From the NCBI GenBank assembly GCA_027943245.1, contig JANDJZ010001265.1:1-14039 (forward strand): a DNA stretch of 14,039 nucleotides, in the 5' to 3' direction. The DNA comes from Acanthamoeba sp. SK_2022b (Eukaryota; Discosea; Longamoebia; Acanthamoebidae). The notes below the pieces were generated by a model that saw only the letters and a list, made by a program, of their open reading frames with translations, had not been told where the DNA came from and searched no databases. Shown one piece after another: positions 1 to 6,396 of the stretch. A program made the translations under genes and the position numbers. How positions within the stretch are numbered: position 1 is the first letter of the stretch; every line of letters starts with the position of its first letter.

Positions 1-321
1 GGTCGCCCAGACCGCCGCGCCGGGCACCAGGCCGAGCAGGTAGCGGGGCACGCGCATGCGCGAGAGCCCCGCGGCCGCGTTCACCGCGGACTGGGCGCCG
101 ACGGTGAGGAAGCTCAGCGCCACGACCGGCGGCCCCCACCGGTGCACCTGGTCCACGGCCCGCTGGGTGCGCTCGCCGGGCTGCCAGCGGCGCACGACGC
201 CGGCGGCGACGAGCCGGCCGAGCGCGTAGGTGGCACCGGCACGGAGCAGGACGATCGCGAACAGCGTCAGCCACGCCAGCGCGAACGGCCAGCTGCGGAT
301 TTCGTCCATCACCGAGCTCAC
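1..321 (-). CDS. DedA/VTT-domain (SNARE-associated family) membrane protein, C-terminus cut by window edge
   Basis: A reading frame of 107 codons runs off the left edge, so the C-terminus is missing. It begins at GTG 319-321 (an in-frame ATG follows at 307-309). A GGGGG ribosome-binding site lies at 328-332, six bases before the GTG, which favours the GTG. Residues about 11-33 form a hydrophobic segment after a short acidic N-terminus. The stretch from about residue 61 (GPPVVALSFLTVGAQ, then NAAAG and RMRVPRYLLGLVPG) resembles the conserved core of VTT/DedA proteins, integral membrane proteins linked to lipid scrambling, undecaprenyl-phosphate recycling and envelope homeostasis. Which of these applies here cannot be told. 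The gene starts 22 bases after the rimI stop and is probably cotranscribed with it. In many actinobacteria tsaD follows rimI; here this gene does. Confidence 0.75.
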   Translation of the reverse strand, partial: MSSVMDEIRSWPFALAWLTLFAIVLLRAGATYALGRLVAAGVVRRWQPGERTQRAVDQVHRWGPPVVALSFLTVGAQSAVNAAAGLSRMRVPRYLLGLVPGAAVWAT

Positions 322-327
322 GACGTG

Positions 328-332
328 CCCCC
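328..332 (-). promoter_or_regulatory. Ribosome-binding site of the VTT membrane protein gene
   Basis: The minus strand reads GGGGG six bases before the GTG at 319-321. It is placed better for that GTG than for the in-frame ATG four codons later, so it decides the start. Confidence 0.5.
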
Positions 333-343
333 GTGCCGCTCGG

Positions 344-799
344 TCACAGGACGCGCTCCATCACCAGGGCGTCCGCGCCGGACGGGTAGTAGCGCCGGCG
401 GGTGGCGATGGTGGCGAACCCGGCCCGCTCGTACAGCCGGCGGGCGGACGCGTTGGAGTCGGCGACCTCGAGCAGCATCCGCTCGGCGCCGCGCTCACGG
501 GCCGCGTCCAGCAGGTCGGCGAGCAGCGTCGCGGCGATCCCCCGGCCCCGCGCGTCGGGCCGGGTCGCGATGCGGTGCAGGTCGGCCACGTCGGCGACCA
601 CCCCGACGGTGCCGTACGCGTCCACGCCGGCGTCCTCGTGCACCAGGACGACCCGGTCGCCCGAGCCGAGCTCGCCGGCGAGCAGGCCCTCGCTCCACGC
701 CTCGCCGCCGAAGCAGGCCCGCTCGATCGCCACGAGGACGTCCAGGTCCTCGGTCGTCGCCGGACGCACGGCCGGCGCGAGACCCGCCGGCTCAGGCAC
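344..799 (-). CDS. rimI: Ribosomal protein S18-alanine N-acetyltransferase-type GNAT enzyme (RimI)
   Basis: A 151-residue single-domain GNAT acetyltransferase. RimI transfers acetyl from acetyl-CoA to the N-terminal alanine of ribosomal protein S18, and actinobacterial homologues may act on other N-termini. Visible motifs are the acetyl-CoA binding stretch HRIATRPDARGRGIAATLL (residues 75-93), the catalytic-type glutamate E111 in LLEVADSN, Tyr123 in RRLYERAGF, and the RimI-like tail RRRYYPSGADALVM (134-147). The start is GTG at 797-799, overlapping the tsaB stop by eight bases, so the two are probably translationally coupled. Its place after tsaB matches the usual tsaE-tsaB-rimI-tsaD order, which supports RimI over a generic GNAT. 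Substrate specificity is inferred. Confidence 0.9.
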   Translation of the reverse strand: MPEPAGLAPAVRPATTEDLDVLVAIERACFGGEAWSEGLLAGELGSGDRVVLVHEDAGVDAYGTVGVVADVADLHRIATRPDARGRGIAATLLADLLDAARERGAERMLLEVADSNASARRLYERAGFATIATRRRYYPSGADALVMERVL

Positions 800-1421
800 G
801 CTTCTGTGCGACCTGCGGGGTGGCGTCCGGCCGGCGCAGGTACAGCGGCTCGAGCGGCAGCTCCTGGGCCTCCCCGCGGGCGACGAGCGTGGCCAGCGCA
901 GCGGCTGACGGGTCCTCCACGCCGGGCAGGTGGGCCAGGACGTCGGCGTAGAGGCGTCCGCCCCGGCCGTGGACGGGCACGCCGGGGAACCGGGCGGCGA
1001 GGTCGGCGGGCTTGCTGACGTCCGGACCCTCCACGCGGCGGCCGTCGACGTAGCGGGCCCAGTAGACCTCCTTGCGCCGGGCGTCCGTCGCGACGAGGAG
1101 CTCGCCGTCGCCGGCCTCGGCAGCCAGGACGTCGAGGGTGCACACGCCGTGGGCGGTCAGGCCGAGCGACTCGGCCAGCGTGAGCGCGGTGACGACGCCG
1201 ACCCGCAGGCCGGTGAACGGGCCCGGGCCGACGCCGACGGCGACGTCGGTCAGGTCGGTCATGGTGGCGCCGGCCTGCGCCAGCGCGTCGCGGACGGCCG
1301 GGGCCAGGAGCTCGCCGTGCGCCATGGCGCCCTCGCCGCGGGCCTCGCCGACGACCCGCTCGCCGTCGTGGACGGCCACGGTGATGGCGGGGGTCGCGGT
1401 GTCGAGGGCCAGGATCAGCAC
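792..1421 (-). CDS. tsaB: tRNA threonylcarbamoyladenosine biosynthesis protein TsaB
   Basis: A 209-residue protein of the ASKHA-fold TsaB family. TsaB is a non-catalytic partner that holds TsaD and TsaE together for transfer of threonylcarbamoyl onto A37 of ANN-decoding tRNAs. Evidence is the N-terminal MLILALDTATPAITVAV strand-turn motif, the hallmark GPGPFTGLRVG (residues 65-75), the second-lobe motif LVATDARRKEVYWARY (109-124), and the C-terminal EPLYLRRPDAT. Length fits the family. The start is GTG at 1419-1421. No good Shine-Dalgarno is seen, but TAGGCT lies at 1428-1433, six bases before the GTG, so the message may be leaderless. Unlike its upstream neighbours it does not overlap tsaE: 113 bases with a large inverted repeat separate them. 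Confidence 0.95.
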   Translation of the reverse strand: MLILALDTATPAITVAVHDGERVVGEARGEGAMAHGELLAPAVRDALAQAGATMTDLTDVAVGVGPGPFTGLRVGVVTALTLAESLGLTAHGVCTLDVLAAEAGDGELLVATDARRKEVYWARYVDGRRVEGPDVSKPADLAARFPGVPVHGRGGRLYADVLAHLPGVEDPSAAALATLVARGEAQELPLEPLYLRRPDATPQVAQKRA

Positions 1422-1427
1422 GCCCCG

Positions 1428-1433
1428 AGCCTA
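1428..1433 (-). promoter_or_regulatory. Candidate leaderless -10 box of tsaB
   Basis: The minus strand reads TAGGCT, matching the actinobacterial -10 pattern TANNNT, with exactly six bases before the tsaB GTG. Transcription would begin at or very near the start codon. No matching -35 is clear. The box lies just beyond the inverted repeat at 1461-1525. This is inference from position and pattern. Confidence 0.4.
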
Positions 1434-1460
1434 CCGACCGTCGCGCGAGCCCTCGCCCTC

Positions 1461-1525
1461 GCGCTGAGCGTGACGTCCTGCACGCCCGCACCGGCGTGGC
1501 GCGTGCACGACGTCACGCCCAGCGC
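1461..1525. repeat. 65-bp imperfect inverted repeat between tsaE and tsaB
   Basis: Arms 1461-1485 and 1501-1525 pair over 24 of 26 base positions counted outside in. There are six pairs (GCGCTG with CAGCGC), one A/C mismatch, ten pairs (GCGTGACGTC with GACGTCACGC), one C/C mismatch and eight pluses short of none further inward: TGCACGC with GCGTGCA gives seven. The 15-base loop is 1486-1500. It begins ten bases after the tsaE stop (minus strand) and ends 27 bases before the TAGGCT box. A long stem after a stop codon suggests a transcription terminator or attenuator of the glmS-tsaE run, but no T-tract follows on the minus strand. It could instead be a protein-binding operator or mRNA end stabiliser. 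Confidence 0.6.
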
Positions 1526-1534
1526 AGAGGTGGG

Positions 1535-2500
1535 TCAGGCCAGGAGGGTGGAGCGCAGGGGGACGCCGACCCAGCGCGGGCCGTGCGGACGGACCGTCAC
1601 GACGCGGGTGTCGTCGCCGCCGTCCTCGCCGACCGCCGTGCCGAGCGGGTCGTCGTCGCGCGGCAGGCGCCGCTCGAGCCGCACCTCCAGCCAGCTCTCC
1701 GACAGGTGCTCGGCCAGGCCCTCGCCCCACTCCACCACGGTGACGGCCTCCTCGACGCTCGTGTCCAGGTCGAGGTCGTCCAGCTCCAGGGCGCCCTCGA
1801 GCCGGTACGCGTCGACGTGGACGAGCGCCGGGCCGCCGACGAGCGAGGGGTGGTGACGCGCGATGACGAACGTCGGGGACGTGATCGGCCCGCGGACGCC
1901 CAGCGCGTCGCCCAGGCCCTGGGTGAACGTCGTCTTGCCCGCGCCGAGGCCACCGGTCATGACCAGCACGTCGCCGGCCTGCAGCAGCCCGGCCAGGGTG
2001 CGGGCGAACTGCTGGGTCGCGTCGGCGTCGGGCAGCTCGCGCGAGAGCCAGAGCGTCTTGCCCAGGACGAGCAGCGGCCCCTCCTGCCCGACGGTCTCGT
2101 AGCGGCGCTGGCGCCAGAACCGGACGGTGGCCGGCAGCTCCTCGCGGACGTGGATCCAGACGCCGTCCTTGCCGCGCTCCTCGGCGGTGTCCTCGGCGAC
2201 GCCGACCAGGGCGGACGCGATGCCGCGCGCCTGCACCTCGGGGTCGACGCTGACCCGGCGCAGGCCCAGCAGCCCGGGCCGCGACTCGTCGTAGAGCAGG
2301 GCGCCGACCGGACGGCCGCGGCGCAGCGCCATGAGGCCCCCGGACGTCTCGATGGCGGCGCGCACGGACTCGGCCGTCTCGTCGGTCGCGGTGGCGGGCG
2401 GGTCGAGCACCGGCCGGGCCCCGAAGGAGCGGCGGATGACGTCCGCGATCGCCTCGGCGTGCTCGGGCCGGGCCTCGACGACGTCGAGCGCGCCGGTCAT
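1535..2500 (-). CDS. tsaE: Fusion of a GNAT acetyltransferase domain with the t6A ATPase TsaE
   Basis: A 321-residue two-domain protein; stand-alone TsaE is about 150-170 residues. Residues about 5-148 are a GNAT domain with an acetyl-CoA loop at RRVSVDPEVQARGIASALVG (81-100) and FWRQRRYETVGQ near its end. Residues about 150-321 are TsaE, with Walker A GGLGAGKTT (183-191), SPTF (208-211), HVDAYRL (228-234) and the family motif VEWGE (256-260). TsaE ATPase activity drives the TsaB-TsaD cycle in tRNA t6A synthesis. The target of the GNAT half is unknown. ATG at 2498-2500 overlaps the hydrolase stop by four bases (ATGA), and GGAGG six bases upstream supports this start. The C-terminus has an acidic linker (DDDPLG...GEDGGDD) and a short extra tail. 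Similar fusions occur in some actinobacteria as far as I recall. Confidence 0.93.
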   Translation of the reverse strand: MTGALDVVEARPEHAEAIADVIRRSFGARPVLDPPATATDETAESVRAAIETSGGLMALRRGRPVGALLYDESRPGLLGLRRVSVDPEVQARGIASALVGVAEDTAEERGKDGVWIHVREELPATVRFWRQRRYETVGQEGPLLVLGKTLWLSRELPDADATQQFARTLAGLLQAGDVLVMTGGLGAGKTTFTQGLGDALGVRGPITSPTFVIARHHPSLVGGPALVHVDAYRLEGALELDDLDLDTSVEEAVTVVEWGEGLAEHLSESWLEVRLERRLPRDDDPLGTAVGEDGGDDTRVVTVRPHGPRWVGVPLRSTLLA

Positions 2501-3495
2501 GCGCGTCCTCCCTCGGCGACGTGGTCGACGACGGTCTCGATGGCCTCGGTCACCCTGGCGTGCTCCTCGAACATGATCATGTGGCCCGCCCCGTCGACGA
2601 GCTCGAGCCGGGCGCCGGGGATCTCCTCGGCGAGCCGGCGGGCGTGGCGTGGCGGCGTCAGCAGGTCCTCGGTGCCGCAGACGACCACGACCTCGGCGGT
2701 GCCCAGCGGGGGCAGCGCGTCGTAGAGGTCCAGCTCGCCGAACGCCGGGTAGAAGTCGAGCATGACGTGGGTGCGCGCGCGGCCGATCATCTGGTCGGCC
2801 ATGTCGGCGTACTTCTCGTCCGCGTCCGGGCCGACCGCCCAGCGCCGCGTCACGGAGTAGCTGTTGAAGCGGCGGGCCCAGTCGACCGCCGGCGTGGTGG
2901 CCCGCAGCAGCGGACGGAGCTGGCGCAGCAGCGGGCTGGTGCGCAGCAGGTCGCCCGCGCTGGTGCTGAGCAGCACGACGCCCTTGACCCGCTCCTTGAC
3001 CAGCCCCGGGTCGTCGGCGGCCAGCTGCATGACCGTCATGCCGCCCATGGAGTGCCCGACGAGCACGAGCGGCCCAGCGGGGGCGACCTCGTCGATCACC
3101 CGGGCGAGGTCGTCGGCCAGGTCGGGCAGGGTCGAGTGCACCGCCCGGGCCCGGCCCGAGGCGCCGTGCGAGCGCAGGTCGACGAGCACGAGCCGCGCGC
3201 GTCCGCGCAGGGCGAGGCGCTGGTAGTGCCAGGTGTCCAGGTCGCAGGTCCAGCCGTGGACCATCACCACGGTCGGCGCGTCCGGCTCGTCGGCCTCGTC
3301 CACCTCCACGTGCAGTCGGACGCCGTCGCGGGCGGTCACCCAGCGCGACTCACCGTGCACCGAGCCGAACGGGACCTCCTCCAGGAAGCGGCGGTGGCGG
3401 CGGGCGCTGACCCGCTCGCTGAACAGCGTCGCCGCCGTGCCGGCCGCGACGAACGCCACGCCGCTGCCGACGAGCGCCTTGGTGCGTCCCCTCAT
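2497..3495 (-). CDS. Membrane-anchored alpha/beta-hydrolase of unknown substrate
   Basis: 332 residues. An N-terminal hydrophobic segment (about residues 7-25, after basic MRGRTK) looks like a signal anchor or uncleaved signal. The alpha/beta-hydrolase fold follows: oxyanion-hole HGW (80-82), nucleophile elbow GHSMGG with Ser149, candidate acid Asp277 in CGTEDLLTPP, and candidate histidine His305 in GAGHMIMFE. A complete triad is therefore visible, suggesting an esterase, lipase or related hydrolase acting at the membrane. The substrate cannot be read from sequence. ATG at 3493-3495 overlaps the alr stop by four bases (ATGA), with a G-run upstream, and its own stop overlaps the tsaE start in the same way. 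As I recall, a hydrolase between alr and tsaE is common in actinobacteria, so the link appears conserved. Confidence 0.88.
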   Translation of the reverse strand: MRGRTKALVGSGVAFVAAGTAATLFSERVSARRHRRFLEEVPFGSVHGESRWVTARDGVRLHVEVDEADEPDAPTVVMVHGWTCDLDTWHYQRLALRGRARLVLVDLRSHGASGRARAVHSTLPDLADDLARVIDEVAPAGPLVLVGHSMGGMTVMQLAADDPGLVKERVKGVVLLSTSAGDLLRTSPLLRQLRPLLRATTPAVDWARRFNSYSVTRRWAVGPDADEKYADMADQMIGRARTHVMLDFYPAFGELDLYDALPPLGTAEVVVVCGTEDLLTPPRHARRLAEEIPGARLELVDGAGHMIMFEEHARVTEAIETVVDHVAEGGRA

Positions 3496-4631
3496 GCGCG
3501 GGCCCCCCGGTAGCTGCGGACGATGCGGCCGCCGAGCCGGGTGACCACCTCGTAGGAGATCGTTCCGGCGTCGCGCGCCCAGTCGTCCGCGGTCGGCTCG
3601 CCGTCGTCGCCGGGGCCCCACAGGACGATGGTGTCGCCGCGCCGGGCCGGGCCGTCGCCGAGGTCGACGACGAGCTGGTCCATGCAGACCTTGCCGACGA
3701 GCGGCACCCGGACACCGCGGTGCAGCAGGGACGCGCGGTTGCTGACCGACCGCATGATGCCCTCGGCGTAGCCGATCGGCACCAGGCCGAGCGTCGTCTC
3801 GCGCTCGGCGGTCCAGGTCCAGCCGTAGGACACCGACGTGCCGGGCGCGACCCGCTTCACCTGGGCGAGCCGGGCACGCAGCGTCATGACCGGCCGCAGG
3901 TCGACGTCGTGGCGCAGCGCCGGGTCGGGCGAGTAGCCGTAGGACGCGATGCCGGCGCGCACCAGGTCCAGGTGCACGCTCGGCCGGGTCAGGATGGCGC
4001 CGGAGTTGGCCAGGTGGCGCAGGCCGGGCTCGAGGCCGGCGTGCTCCATCTGGGCGACCGCCTCGGCGAACGCGCGCTCCTGGGCCTCGTTCGCGGGGTG
4101 CTCGGGCTCCTCGGACGCGGCCAGGTGCGACCAGACGCCGGTGACCTCGGCCCGTCCTGCGTCGCGCGCGGCGCGGGCGGCCTCGAGCAGGCGCGTCCAC
4201 TCCTCGCCGTACGCCCCGTTGCGCGACAGGCCGGTGTCGACCTTGAGCTGCACCCGCGGCCGCGCACCCACCGCGGTGCCGGCCGTCGTGATCTCCTCCA
4301 GCTGGGCGACCGAGCTGGCGGTGACCTCCACGCCCGCCGAGACGGCGGCCGCGAAGTCGCCACCCGGAGCGCTCAGCCAGCACAGGACGTCGCCGGTGTC
4401 GCCCTGGTGGCGCAGGGCCAGCGCCTCATCGATGGTGGCCACGCCGAGCCACGTGGCCCCGGCCTGCCGGGCGGCGGGCGCGAGGGCGGCCATGCCGTGC
4501 CCGTAGGCGTCGGCCTTGAGCACGGCCATGAGCGCGGCGCCGGGCGCGGCGGCGGCCAGGTTCGCCAGGTTGGCGCGGTACGTGTCGAGGTCGACGGCGG
4601 CCTCGGCCTGCGGGAGCGGCGGGTTCACCAT
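3492..4631 (-). CDS. alr: Alanine racemase
   Basis: 379 residues, normal for the family. Alr is a PLP enzyme that interconverts L- and D-alanine, supplying D-Ala for peptidoglycan. The PLP-binding lysine is Lys39 in AVLKADAYGHG. The second catalytic base is Tyr269 in VSYGWTWTA, expected to act across the dimer interface. Also visible are LKVDTGLSRNG (129-139), HLANSGA (206-212), IPIGYAEG-type LVPIGYAEG (283-291) and VGKVCMDQ (312-319). The N-terminal barrel and C-terminal beta domain are both present. ATG at 4629-4631 is fixed by a strong GAGGAGG seven bases upstream (4639-4645). It overlaps the end of nnr by seven bases. Being downstream of glmS and nnr, it groups cell-wall precursor genes in one transcription unit. 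Confidence 0.97.
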   Translation of the reverse strand: MVNPPLPQAEAAVDLDTYRANLANLAAAAPGAALMAVLKADAYGHGMAALAPAARQAGATWLGVATIDEALALRHQGDTGDVLCWLSAPGGDFAAAVSAGVEVTASSVAQLEEITTAGTAVGARPRVQLKVDTGLSRNGAYGEEWTRLLEAARAARDAGRAEVTGVWSHLAASEEPEHPANEAQERAFAEAVAQMEHAGLEPGLRHLANSGAILTRPSVHLDLVRAGIASYGYSPDPALRHDVDLRPVMTLRARLAQVKRVAPGTSVSYGWTWTAERETTLGLVPIGYAEGIMRSVSNRASLLHRGVRVPLVGKVCMDQLVVDLGDGPARRGDTIVLWGPGDDGEPTADDWARDAGTISYEVVTRLGGRIVRSYRGARA

Positions 4632-6043
4632 CGCTGGACCTCCTCGAGGGTGCCGCCGAGCAGGTCGGCGACGACGGACGGCAGGGCGGCGGCGACGGCG
4701 GACGCGGTCACCGGCCCGCCGGGGTTGGCCCGCACGCCGGCGGCACCGTGCACGAACGCGGCGAGCGAGCCGGCGTCGCGCGGCGCGAGGCCGGTGGCGA
4801 GCAGGGAGCCGGCCAGGCCGGCCAGGACGTCGCCGGAGCCGGCGGTGCCGAGCCACGGCGTGCCGCTCAGGTTGACCCGCGTCGGTGCGCCGGGGTGGGC
4901 GACGAGCGTCCGCCGGCCCTTGAGCAGGACGGTGGCCCGCCAGCGGTCGGCGGCGGTGGTGGCGTGGTGCAGCGGCCGGGCCTCGACGTCCGCGCGCTCG
5001 ACGCCGAGCATCGCGGCCAGCTCGCCGGCGTGCGGGGTCAGCAGCGCCGGACGCCCGACCGGCTCGGGCAGGTGGGCCAACGCGTCGGCGTCGACCACCA
5101 GGGCCGGCTCGTGCTCGTCGGCGAGCGCCTCGGCCAGCCGCTGGGCGGCCAGGTCGCCGCCTCCGGGCCCCACCACCCACGCCTGGACGCGCCCGGGGCC
5201 GGCCACGACCTCGGGCGCCCGGTCGACCACGCGCGCCGCCAGCTCGGGATCGCCGACGAAGCGCACCATGCCGGCCGGGCCGGACTGGGCGCCGGCGACG
5301 GCCAGGTGGGCGGCGCCGGCGTACGCGGGCGAGCCGGCCGCGACGCCCACGACGCCGCGCGTGTACTTGTGGGTGACGGGGGCGCGGAAGAGCGCGTCGC
5401 GCAGCAGGGCACCGTCGGAGGGCTCCAGCGCCTCCACCTCCGGGTCGCCCAGGTACGGGCCCAGGCCGATGTCGACCAGGCGGACGTCGCCGGCCGCGTC
5501 GGCGGCGGGGCCGACCAGCAGCGCGGGCTTCAGCGTGCCGAACGTGACCGTGACGTCAGCCCGCACGTGCGCGCCGGGGGTCTCACCGGTGTCGACGTCG
5601 ACGCCCGAGGGCACGTCGACGGCGTAGGTGCGGGGACGCTCGGCCTCGATCCACGCGGCCCACTGCGCGGCGCGTCCGTCGAGGCCTCCGCGGGCACCGA
5701 TGCCCAGCAGCCCGTCCAGGACGTACTGGTGGCCGGCCGGCGCGTCGACGACCTCGGCCCCGGCGGCCAGCGCCGCGTCGAGGCCGGCCCGGTGCACCCG
5801 GTCGGGGTCGAGCAGGCAGACGTCCACACGCAGGCCGCGCTCGCACAGGTGGGCGGCCGCGAAGAGGGCGTCGCCGCCGTTGTTGCCGGGGCCGGCCAGG
5901 ACCAGCACGACGACGCCGGCGGGCACGTCGTGCATCGCGTCGGCCAGGCCCCGGGCGGCCCGGGCCATGAGGACGTCGCCGTCGGCGGCCACGGCCCGCT
6001 CCTCGGCGGCCCGCACGGCGGCGACGGAGTGCGCCCTCAGCAC
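4625..6043 (-). CDS. nnr: Bifunctional NAD(P)H-hydrate repair enzyme (epimerase plus ADP/ATP-dependent dehydratase)
   Basis: 472 residues, the usual two-domain bacterial Nnr. Residues about 1-215 are the YjeF N-terminal epimerase domain, which interconverts R and S NAD(P)HX. It shows GPGNNGGD (51-58), VLDGLLGIG (108-116) and the DVPSGVDVDTGE motif (143-154). Residues about 220-472 are the ribokinase-like dehydratase that restores NAD(P)H using a nucleotide. It shows KYTRGVVGVAAGS (226-238), LLTPHAGELAAMLG (334-347) and the nucleotide-site GTAGSGDVLAG (399-409). The start is GTG, overlapping the acpS stop by seven bases (GTGCTGA), and its stop overlaps alr by seven (ATGGTGA). It is a cytosolic metabolite-repair enzyme; the acpS-nnr-alr linkage is common in bacteria. 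Confidence 0.96.
   Translation of the reverse strand: MLRAHSVAAVRAAEERAVAADGDVLMARAARGLADAMHDVPAGVVVLVLAGPGNNGGDALFAAAHLCERGLRVDVCLLDPDRVHRAGLDAALAAGAEVVDAPAGHQYVLDGLLGIGARGGLDGRAAQWAAWIEAERPRTYAVDVPSGVDVDTGETPGAHVRADVTVTFGTLKPALLVGPAADAAGDVRLVDIGLGPYLGDPEVEALEPSDGALLRDALFRAPVTHKYTRGVVGVAAGSPAYAGAAHLAVAGAQSGPAGMVRFVGDPELAARVVDRAPEVVAGPGRVQAWVVGPGGGDLAAQRLAEALADEHEPALVVDADALAHLPEPVGRPALLTPHAGELAAMLGVERADVEARPLHHATTAADRWRATVLLKGRRTLVAHPGAPTRVNLSGTPWLGTAGSGDVLAGLAGSLLATGLAPRDAGSLAAFVHGAAGVRANPGGPVTASAVAAALPSVVADLLGGTLEEVQRW
4639..4645 (-). promoter_or_regulatory. Strong ribosome-binding site of alr
   Basis: The minus strand reads GAGGAGG seven bases before the alr ATG, inside the 3-prime end of nnr. 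It is the strongest internal Shine-Dalgarno sequence I saw in the overlapping run, and it settles the alr start. Confidence 0.7.
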
Positions 6044-6396
6044 TCGGCCACCACGAACGCCGTGGCCACTCCCCCGTCGTGGGACAGCGACAGGTGCACG
6101 GGGCCGACGCCCAGCGCGGCCACCCGGTCGGCGGCCGCGCCGGAGGGCACGAGGCCGGGGGCGCCGGCGGCGTCGCTCACGACCTGCACGTCCTGCCAGG
6201 ACATCCCGGCCGGGCCCTTGAGCGCCTTCACGAACGCCTCCTTGGCCGCGAACCGGGCGGCGAGCGACTCCACCGGGTGCCCGGCGGAGAGCTCGTCGGG
6301 CGTGAACAGCCGGGCCGCGAGCGTCGGCGTGCGCTCGAGCGCGGCAGCGAACCGGGGCACGTCCACGACGTCCACGCCGATGCCCCAGACGGTCAT
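6037..6396 (-). CDS. acpS: Holo-[acyl-carrier-protein] synthase
   Basis: 119 residues, typical of the small trimeric AcpS phosphopantetheinyl transferases. It moves 4-phosphopantetheine from CoA to the serine of apo-ACP, activating fatty-acid synthesis. Visible are the N-terminal metal-binding GIGVDVVDVPRF (residues 5-16, with Asp9), the second signature ARFAAKEAFVKALK (47-60, with Glu53) and C-terminal HLSLSHDGGVATAFVV (101-116). ATG at 6394-6396 overlaps the glmS stop by four bases (ATGA). The longer upstream reading frame is a shadow of glmS, and the protein matches AcpS from this ATG. No clear Shine-Dalgarno is present, so translation probably depends on coupling to glmS. Substrate CoA comes from the pathway opened by the nearby coaA product. 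Confidence 0.96.
   Translation of the reverse strand: MTVWGIGVDVVDVPRFAAALERTPTLAARLFTPDELSAGHPVESLAARFAAKEAFVKALKGPAGMSWQDVQVVSDAAGAPGLVPSGAAADRVAALGVGPVHLSLSHDGGVATAFVVAEC

Noticed and set aside
3720..5627. Very long plus-strand open frame (635 codons) opposite alr and nnr
   Set aside because: Stop-free antisense frames are expected at this GC content. The translation is low-complexity with no recognisable domain, while the minus strand encodes complete Alr and Nnr.
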